Of a stretch of DNA of 6,227 nt, positions 1-4,794 are shown one piece after another. Position numbers and translations under genes: made by a program. Position 1 is the first letter of the stretch; each line of letters begins with the position of its first letter. Below the pieces are notes generated by a model, which saw nothing but the letters and a program-made list of their open reading frames with translations, had not been told where the DNA came from and did no database searches. Source of the stretch: Clostridiales bacterium (GTDB lineage: Bacteria > Bacillota > Clostridia > Saccharofermentanales > Saccharofermentanaceae); assembly GCA_003543635.1 (NCBI GenBank), contig DNAE01000167.1, positions 1-6,227 on the forward strand, written 5' to 3'.

Positions 1-1266
1 GGTCCCGGCGCCGTTTTCTGGATGTGGCTGGCAGCATTCTTCGGAATGATGACCAACTATTCCGAGAACATCCTCGGTATCTACTACAGAAGAAAGAATC
101 ATGCGGGGGAGTGGTCCGGAGGAGCCATGTACTACCTCCAGGACGGCCTTGGAGGCTACCGCGGCATGAAGACCGTAGGTAAGGTCCTCGCCGTTATCTT
201 CGCCGTCTGTGCTGCCCTCGCTTCCTTCGGTATCGGAAACATGGGTCAGGTGAATAAGATCGTTATCAACCTGACATCCGCATTTGATATCAAGGCGCTG
301 TCATCCCAGGTACTCTATACATCCGCAGGAACGGACGTTACGCTCTACATGCTCATCGTGGGCGTTATCCTCATGGTCCTTGTGGGATTCGTTGTCCTGG
401 GCGGACTTCAGAGGATCGCTGCCGTCGCAGAGAAGATCGTTCCCTTTATGGTCATTTTCTTCGTCCTCGGTTCCATTATAATCATCATCGCCAACTTCAG
501 GGGCATCGGTCCCGCCTTCAAGGCTATCTTCACCATGGCATTCACAAAGCAGGCTGCCTGGGGTGGTGCCACGGGTGTTGCGTTTAAGACTATCATCACC
601 CAGGGCTGTAAGAGGGGTGTCTTCTCCAACGAGGCAGGTCTCGGTTCCTCCGTTATGGTACACAGTAACTCCAACGTAAAGGAGCCCGTTAAGCAGGGAC
701 TCTGGGGCATCTTCGAGGTGTTTGCGGATACCATCATCGTCTGCTCCATGACTGCTCTTACGATACTCACATCGGGAGTCATCGATCTCACCACCGGTGC
801 CACCGATACGGCTTCCGATGCCACCCTCGTGGCCGAGGCTTTCAACACCATCTTCAAGGTCGGAAACTTCGAGTTCGGACGTATCTTTGTTGCCCTTGCG
901 ATCCTTGTATTTGCATTCACGACTATCCTCGGATGGTCCCACTACGGTTCCAAGGCAGTCGAGTATCTCGCAGGCTCCAAGGCCCCCGTGGTCACAAGGA
1001 TCTATAAGTTCCTGTTCGTTATCATGATTCTTTCCGGTGCCCTTATGACATCCTCCATCGCCTGGGATATCTCCGATACCTTCAACGGCCTCATGATGAT
1101 CCCCAACCTTATCGGTGTCATCGCCATGAGCCCCGTGGTAATGAAGCTCACTTCCAACTACGTGGCAAGAAGGATCAAGGGCGAGAAGGTGGAGCCCATG
1201 CTCTCCTACGATCCTGAGATCCAGGCGGAGAACGCCAAGGTGATCGCCGAAACCGGCGAGGATTGA
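1..1266 (+). CDS. AGCS-family sodium/alanine (glycine) symporter, 5' partial
   Basis: This is a multi-pass membrane carrier of the alanine or glycine:cation symporter family, which imports small neutral amino acids with Na+ (or H+). The reading frame is open at position 1 and starts with GPGAVFWMW, a conserved internal stretch of the family, so the ATG at 22 is not the true start and roughly 60-80 N-terminal residues lie outside the window. Of 421 visible residues, 18-45 match the NYSENILG...GGAMYYLQ region. The family signature KRGVFSNEAGLGSS lies at 204-217 and is followed by the VKQGLWGIFEVFADT segment. Several hydrophobic stretches look like membrane helices, for example around residues 50-70, 110-135, 145-165 and 300-315. 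The tail from about residue 385 is charged and probably cytoplasmic. The gene ends with TGA followed directly by in-frame TAA, then a terminator. Family assignment is firm; the exact substrate cannot be read from sequence. Confidence 0.93.
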   Translation, partial: GPGAVFWMWLAAFFGMMTNYSENILGIYYRRKNHAGEWSGGAMYYLQDGLGGYRGMKTVGKVLAVIFAVCAALASFGIGNMGQVNKIVINLTSAFDIKALSSQVLYTSAGTDVTLYMLIVGVILMVLVGFVVLGGLQRIAAVAEKIVPFMVIFFVLGSIIIIIANFRGIGPAFKAIFTMAFTKQAAWGGATGVAFKTIITQGCKRGVFSNEAGLGSSVMVHSNSNVKEPVKQGLWGIFEVFADTIIVCSMTALTILTSGVIDLTTGATDTASDATLVAEAFNTIFKVGNFEFGRIFVALAILVFAFTTILGWSHYGSKAVEYLAGSKAPVVTRIYKFLFVIMILSGALMTSSIAWDISDTFNGLMMIPNLIGVIAMSPVVMKLTSNYVARRIKGEKVEPMLSYDPEIQAENAKVIAETGED

Positions 1267-1292
1267 TAAGTCAGAAATGTTAAGTAATCATT

Positions 1293-1326
1293 ATACCCGG
1301 CGGGAAACTGCCGGGTATTCTTTATG
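1293..1326 (+). terminator. Rho-independent terminator of the symporter gene
   Basis: A perfect 9-bp stem, ATACCCGGC (1293-1301) pairing with GCCGGGTAT (1310-1318), encloses an 8-base loop and is followed by the T-rich run TTCTTTAT. It starts 26 bases after the symporter stop codon. Stem strength, position and T-tract fit an intrinsic terminator that separates the symporter transcript from the next gene. Confidence 0.88.
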
Positions 1327-1342
1327 CGTTTGTTAACGGAGG

Positions 1343-1359
1343 ATTAACTGTCAGTTAAT
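1343..1359. promoter_or_regulatory. 17-bp palindrome, candidate operator upstream of the hydrolase promoter
   Basis: ATTAACTG (1343-1350) and CAGTTAAT (1352-1359) are perfect reverse complements around a single central T. The dyad ends 15 bases before the -35 box at 1375. It has no T-tract and sits upstream of the promoter, so it looks like a binding site for a dimeric transcription factor rather than a terminator. The regulator is unknown. Confidence 0.5.
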
Positions 1360-1374
1360 TCGATACCGGTTCCG

Positions 1375-1403
1375 TTGACACCCGTCAGTATTAAGCATAA
1401 TAT
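1375..1403 (+). promoter_or_regulatory. Predicted sigma-A promoter of the membrane hydrolase gene
   Basis: A perfect -35 hexamer TTGACA lies at 1375-1380. Two overlapping -10 candidates follow: TAATAT at 1398-1403 with 17-bp spacing (4 of 6 consensus bases) and CATAAT at 1396-1401 with 15-bp spacing (5 of 6). Either would start transcription near 1408-1411, leaving a leader of about 25-30 bases before the ATG at 1437. With the terminator upstream, this suggests that the hydrolase gene has its own transcript. Confidence 0.65.
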
Positions 1404-1422
1404 GGCTGGCGAGTAAGGATTG

Positions 1423-1428
1423 TGAGGT
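1423..1428 (+). promoter_or_regulatory. Ribosome binding site that favours the ATG at 1437
   Basis: TGAGGT at 1423-1428 lies 8 bases before the ATG at 1437, a good distance. The in-frame GTG at 1422 would have AAGGA (1415-1419) only 2 bases upstream, too close to serve it. The spacing therefore argues for ATG 1437 and against the longer GTG start. Confidence 0.6.
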
Positions 1429-1436
1429 ATAGAAAT

Positions 1437-3029
1437 ATGACACTTGGTTTTTCATACATAGGACTTCTCTGGCTTATTATGCTGTTCGTTCCCAATATCC
1501 TGTGGACAAGGAATAAGCCATCTGATTACGACAAATATGAGAAGAAGGAGAATCGTATCCTTCTCGCATTCGAGAGGGTAGGGCAGGTCATCGTAACAAC
1601 TGCCGCTCTTATCTTCTCGAACTTCAACATCAGGCAGATCTCCTTCTGGACCGTGGTCCTCGGTCTTTCGTTCCTTTCCATGGTGCTCTACGAGCTTTAT
1701 TGGATCCGCTATTTCAGGAGCGGAAAGACCATGAAGGATATGTACTCCTCTTTCCTGGGAGTGCCCGTGGCGGGTGCGACCTATCCTGTTATCGCATTCT
1801 TCCTCCTGGGTATCTACGGCGGAAATATCATCATGATAGCGGGAACCGTGATCCTCGGCATCGGTCACATCGGTATCCATCTCCGGCACAGGAAGGAAGT
1901 GTGGGGTAAAAAAGCGAAAAAGAAGCTTCCCGTCAGGATCATCACCGGTTTACTCAAAGGGATAGGTATTGTCCTTTTCCTTCTCGTATTCGGTCTGCTG
2001 ACATTCTGTATTGCCGGCAGGAATTACAAGGAGATCTCCCGTGCCATCGAGTATAAGGACGGGGTCAATGAGGGTATCTACGTAAAGCTCACCGATCAGG
2101 AAGAGTATCTTTGCATCACCGGAAAGAATACGGATAATCCCGTCATCATCTCCCTTCACGGGGGGCCGGGCAGTCCCAGCACATTCATTGACTACTGCTA
2201 CACAGATTACCTCACGGATGAATATACTGTCGTTTCCTGGGATCAGAGGGGCTGCGGAAGGTCTTACTACAGGAATGCGGATACGGATCCCGATAACGAG
2301 ACACTTACCTTCGACAAGCAGCTGGAAGATCTGGATGCCCTCGTGGACTATTGCTGTGACAGATTCGGGCAGGACAAGGTCATCATCATGGGCCACTCCT
2401 ACGGTTCCCTGCTGGGAACGGTCTATGTTGCAGGGCATCCTGATAAGGTCTCGGCCTATATAGGTATAGGCCAGTGTATCGATGAAAGGAACTTTGCGGC
2501 GGAGATATACAGCTACGAAGATGCTCTTTCAAAGGCCCGGGAAAAGGGCGACGATACAACGGAGATGGAAGCTGCATATGAAACCTTCTGTAACGGATAT
2601 AACACCATGGATCTGCAGGTGCTCCGCGGATATACGGAACAATACCATCCCCAGGGTGATATGACGGATGTCTCCACCATGGCGGCAATGACATCGCCCT
2701 ATGTCGGCGTCGATGATGTAAGATGGTATGCTCTTGAAATATCCATGCTCTTCGGAAACAAAAGATTTGATGAGCTCGAGGGGATCCTTGATGAAGAGAT
2801 GATGTCCTTCTATATCGGAGATGCCTGCGACGGATTTGAGGTTCCCGTACTTTTCATCTCCGGTTCCGATGACTGGATCTGTCCCGTGGATCTGATCGAA
2901 GAGTACTATGATCAGATGGAGGCGCCCTACAAGGATATCTACCTTTTGGAAGGATGCGGTCATTCACCCCAAGGCCAGCGCCCTGACGAGTTTTCCGCAG
3001 CTGTTAAGGATTTCCTTAACAGCATCTGA
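1437..3029 (+). CDS. Multi-pass membrane domain fused to proline-iminopeptidase-like alpha/beta hydrolase
   Basis: From ATG 1437 the protein has 530 residues; a GTG at 1422 would add five. Residues 1-150 form a hydrophobic module of about five membrane helices (roughly 3-23, 45-63, 71-92, 109-127, 129-148). A lysine-rich linker (about 156-163) and another helix (about 170-193) follow. Residues about 195-530 form an alpha/beta hydrolase resembling peptidase family S33. It has HGGPG (241-245, oxyanion hole), DQRGCGRS (269-276), GHSYG with predicted nucleophile Ser321, Asp479 in GSDDWICP, and His509 in GCGHSP. The triad looks complete, so the enzyme should be active. A helical, acidic stretch at about 350-460 is the likely cap domain. 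The family includes aminopeptidases that cut N-terminal proline and various esterases; the substrate here is unknown. The side of the membrane on which the hydrolase sits is uncertain. The gene appears monocistronic, ends TGA-TAA and converges on prfC. Membrane module and hydrolase probably come from two usually separate proteins. Confidence 0.88.
   Translation: MTLGFSYIGLLWLIMLFVPNILWTRNKPSDYDKYEKKENRILLAFERVGQVIVTTAALIFSNFNIRQISFWTVVLGLSFLSMVLYELYWIRYFRSGKTMKDMYSSFLGVPVAGATYPVIAFFLLGIYGGNIIMIAGTVILGIGHIGIHLRHRKEVWGKKAKKKLPVRIITGLLKGIGIVLFLLVFGLLTFCIAGRNYKEISRAIEYKDGVNEGIYVKLTDQEEYLCITGKNTDNPVIISLHGGPGSPSTFIDYCYTDYLTDEYTVVSWDQRGCGRSYYRNADTDPDNETLTFDKQLEDLDALVDYCCDRFGQDKVIIMGHSYGSLLGTVYVAGHPDKVSAYIGIGQCIDERNFAAEIYSYEDALSKAREKGDDTTEMEAAYETFCNGYNTMDLQVLRGYTEQYHPQGDMTDVSTMAAMTSPYVGVDDVRWYALEISMLFGNKRFDELEGILDEEMMSFYIGDACDGFEVPVLFISGSDDWICPVDLIEEYYDQMEAPYKDIYLLEGCGHSPQGQRPDEFSAAVKDFLNSI
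3000..3023. terminator. Strong hairpin over the last codons of the hydrolase, possible terminator
   Basis: GCTGTTAAGGA (3000-3010) and TCCTTAACAGC (3013-3023) form a perfect 11-bp inverted repeat around TT, ending just before the TGA at 3027. On the + strand only a loose T-rich stretch follows, at 3034-3044, about ten bases beyond the stem; on the - strand no T-run follows. It may help end transcription between the convergent hydrolase and prfC genes, but it is not a textbook intrinsic terminator. Confidence 0.35.
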
Positions 3030-3058
3030 TAACCTTTCTTGTTTGCTGAGACAGTTGT

Positions 3059-4675
3059 TTACTTGCTGTGGATATCCTCGAAGCGCAGCTTCATGGCTTC
3101 ATTGTGATCCACGGCCCAGTCGACCGCCCAATCCGACTCGAAGAGGACGACGGGCTCGTCATCCCTGTCCAGTACCAGCATGGAGGTGGAGGTCAATGTC
3201 AGATCGTGGTAGTCAAAATCCTCCACGTCACTCTTTACCCATCTGGCCAGGCGGTAGGTGAGGGGAGTCCTTAAGATATCCACTCCGTATTCGCTCTTGA
3301 GACGGTACTCGAGAACGTCGAACTGGAGGATGCCGACGACACCCATGATATATGTCTCCGTACCGATGTCCGGCTGCTTATAGAGTTGCACCGCACCCTC
3401 TTCGGAGAGCTGCTCGATGCCCTTGAGGAACTGCTTTCTCTTCATGGAGTCCTTGGGCTGTACCTTGGCAAAGTTCTCCGGGGGGAAGACGGGGATGGGA
3501 TCGAATTGGAACTTCCTGTTTGATGAGATAAGGGTATCTCCGATGCGGAAGTGACCGGGATCGAATACGCCGATGATATCTCCGGCGTAGGCATCCTCGA
3601 CGATGTTCCTGTCCTGGGCCATGAACTGCTGGGGCTGTGCCAGTGTTATCTTCTTGCCCAGGCGCATATGGTTGACGCTCATGTTCTTCTCGTATTTACC
3701 GGAGCAGATACGCAAGAATGCCATCCTGTCCCTGTGGTTGGGGTCCATGTTGGCCTGGATCTTGAATACGAATCCGGAGAACATGTCATCCGTGGGCTCC
3801 ACGATACCCGCTTCATCGGAGACGTGGTGGGGCTGGGGCTTGGGTGCGATGGCAAGGAAGTGCTTGAGGAAGGTCTCCACACCGAAGTTGGTGATGGCGG
3901 ACCCGAAGAAGACGGGGGTCAACTGACCCTTTAAGATCTTCTCGAGATCGAACTCGTCTCCCGCCATATCCAGAAGCTCAATGTCGTTCTTGAGGGTCTC
4001 GTAGTGACCAATGGAGAGCATGTCCTTGAGCTTGGGATCGTCGATACCCGTTGTCTGTGCCGTGACCATGGAAGCACCGTGGTCCTGGTTTGATGCGTCG
4101 AAAAGAAGGATATCTCCCGTCTCTCTCTCGTAAACACCCTCGAAGTCACCGTCCGTTCCGATGGGCCAGTTAACGGGGGTGGATCTGATGCCCAATACCT
4201 TCTCCAGCTCGTCTATAAGGTCAAAGGGATTCTTTGCCGCACGGTCCATCTTGTTGATGAAGGTGAAGATGGGAACTCCCCTGTTGCGGCAGACGTGGAA
4301 GAGCTTTATGGTCTGTGCCTCGACACCCTTTGCACCGTCCAGGAGCATGACCGCGGCATCCGCCGCGCAGAGGGTACGGTAAGTATCCTCGGAGAAGTCC
4401 TGGTGACCGGGGGTATCAAGGATATTGATGCAATATCCGTCGTAGTTGAACTGCATTACCGACGAGGTAACGGAGATACCTCTCTGTTTCTCGATCTCCA
4501 TCCAGTCCGAGGTGGCATGCCTTGCGGCCTTACGTGCCTTGACGGATCCCGCCATATGTATGGCACCTCCGTAGAGAAGGAGCTTCTCCGTCATGGTGGT
4601 CTTACCTGCGTCGGGATGCGAGATTATCGCGAATGTCCTGCGTCTGTTTATCTCTTCTGTAGTACTAAGTGCCAT
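3059..4675 (-). CDS. prfC: Peptide chain release factor 3 (RF3)
   Basis: RF3 is the cytoplasmic translational GTPase that removes RF1 or RF2 from the ribosome after peptide release. The 538-residue protein is close to the usual length of about 530. GTPase motifs are intact: SHPDAGKTT (19-27, P-loop), QRGISVTSS (64-72, switch I), DTPGHQDF (87-94), NKMD (141-144) and GSAITNFGV (258-266). RF3-specific stretches include FVFKIQANMDPNHRDR (302-317), QLSEEGAVQ (422-430) and GVVGILQFDVLEYRLKSEYG (445-464), which distinguish it from EF-G and tetracycline-resistance proteins. The start at 4675 begins MALSTTEEINRRRTFAIISH, as in homologues, and has AAAGGA six bases upstream. An in-frame ATG at 4741 would add 22 hydrophobic residues and lies upstream of the predicted transcription start, so I reject it. 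The stop is TAA at 3059-3061. The gene is divergent from malQ and convergent with the hydrolase. Confidence 0.97.
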   Translation of the reverse strand: MALSTTEEINRRRTFAIISHPDAGKTTMTEKLLLYGGAIHMAGSVKARKAARHATSDWMEIEKQRGISVTSSVMQFNYDGYCINILDTPGHQDFSEDTYRTLCAADAAVMLLDGAKGVEAQTIKLFHVCRNRGVPIFTFINKMDRAAKNPFDLIDELEKVLGIRSTPVNWPIGTDGDFEGVYERETGDILLFDASNQDHGASMVTAQTTGIDDPKLKDMLSIGHYETLKNDIELLDMAGDEFDLEKILKGQLTPVFFGSAITNFGVETFLKHFLAIAPKPQPHHVSDEAGIVEPTDDMFSGFVFKIQANMDPNHRDRMAFLRICSGKYEKNMSVNHMRLGKKITLAQPQQFMAQDRNIVEDAYAGDIIGVFDPGHFRIGDTLISSNRKFQFDPIPVFPPENFAKVQPKDSMKRKQFLKGIEQLSEEGAVQLYKQPDIGTETYIMGVVGILQFDVLEYRLKSEYGVDILRTPLTYRLARWVKSDVEDFDYHDLTLTSTSMLVLDRDDEPVVLFESDWAVDWAVDHNEAMKLRFEDIHSK

Positions 4676-4681
4676 GGTTCG

Positions 4682-4687
4682 TCCTTT
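4682..4687 (-). promoter_or_regulatory. Ribosome binding site of prfC
   Basis: Read on the minus strand, AAAGGA lies six bases before the ATG at 4675. This strong match and the conserved N-terminus fix the start at 4675 rather than at the upstream in-frame ATG at 4741. Confidence 0.75.
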
Positions 4688-4709
4688 GAGTTTTAGTATG
4701 CAGTAAGGT

Positions 4710-4738
4710 ATTATATCACAGTAAAAGAAAATAAGAGT
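4710..4738 (-). promoter_or_regulatory. Predicted extended -10 promoter of prfC
   Basis: On the minus strand a perfect TATAAT occupies 4715-4710, preceded by TG one base upstream, which makes an extended -10 element. The -35 position for 17-bp spacing (4738-4733) reads ACTCTT and is poor, as is common when an extended -10 compensates. Transcription would start near 4703, giving a leader of about 28 bases that includes the ribosome binding site. Confidence 0.65.
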
Positions 4739-4756
4739 CACAAACTGTGATATAAT
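4728..4756 (+). promoter_or_regulatory. Predicted extended -10 promoter of malQ
   Basis: TATAAT at 4751-4756 is a perfect -10 hexamer, with TG at 4748-4749 making it an extended -10. The -35 position for 17-bp spacing (4728-4733) is A-rich and not a good match. Transcription would start near 4763, about 31 bases before the malQ ATG. The -35 region abuts and slightly overlaps that of the prfC promoter. Confidence 0.68.
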
Positions 4757-4782
4757 ATCTCGGCAAAAGATCTTATTTAACA

Positions 4783-4789
4783 GGGGGAG
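4783..4789 (+). promoter_or_regulatory. Ribosome binding site of malQ
   Basis: GGGGGAG at 4783-4789 lies five bases before the ATG at 4795. It supports this start, whose protein begins with the family-typical GGGVLMHIASLPGPFGIG pattern. Confidence 0.75.
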
Positions 4790-4794
4790 TTAAT

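Larger units (their letters stand above)
4709..4757. repeat. Perfect 14-bp inverted repeat spanning both divergent promoters
   Basis: TATTATATCACAGT (4709-4722) is the exact reverse complement of ACTGTGATATAATA (4744-4757), separated by a 21-base AT-rich spacer. Each arm, read outward, contains TGATATAAT, an extended -10 box (TG-N-TATAAT). The repeat therefore gives prfC and malQ the same core promoter sequence on opposite strands. It could also be an operator for a shared regulator. Confidence 0.8.

Noticed and set aside
301..942. 213-codon open frame on the minus strand opposite the symporter
   Set aside because: It is likewise in codon register with the symporter, ending at one of its rare TCA codons. 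The product is Asp/Glu/Gly-rich with no recognisable domain. It is a codon-bias artefact.
1422..1436. GTG start at 1422 for the hydrolase fusion
   Set aside because: Its only Shine-Dalgarno candidate is two bases away, whereas the ATG at 1437 has TGAGGT at proper spacing and gives the MTLGFSY start I expect for this membrane module.
1908..1925. Possible programmed frameshift at the A-rich linker of the hydrolase fusion
   Set aside because: AAAAAAG occurs, but the zero-frame codons are AAA AAA GCG, so the heptamer is not in the A AAA AAG phase required for -1 slippage. The frame is continuous through both domains, so no shift is needed.
3081..3125. Tandem DWAV-DWAV near the RF3 C-terminus as a recent duplication
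   Set aside because: The two 12-base units differ at several positions, and a W-A-x-x-W-A pattern near this end is, as I recall, found in other clostridial RF3 proteins, so it is probably ordinary sequence.
3059..4675. Ribosome-protection tetracycline resistance protein or EF-G instead of RF3
   Set aside because: The sequence length, QRGISVTSSVMQF switch region and RF3-specific C-terminal motifs match RF3; proteins of the other two families are about 640-700 residues with different domains IV and V.
4676..4741. N-terminal extension of RF3 from the ATG at 4741
   Set aside because: It would add 22 hydrophobic residues not seen in RF3, would start upstream of the predicted prfC transcription start, and ignores the good ribosome binding site and conserved N-terminus at 4675.
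4716..4750. CRP (cAMP receptor protein) site in the malQ promoter
   Set aside because: A CRP site is TGTGA-N6-TCACA. Here the order is TCACA then TGTGA, with 3 or 25 bases between, and cAMP-CRP control is not typical of Clostridia.
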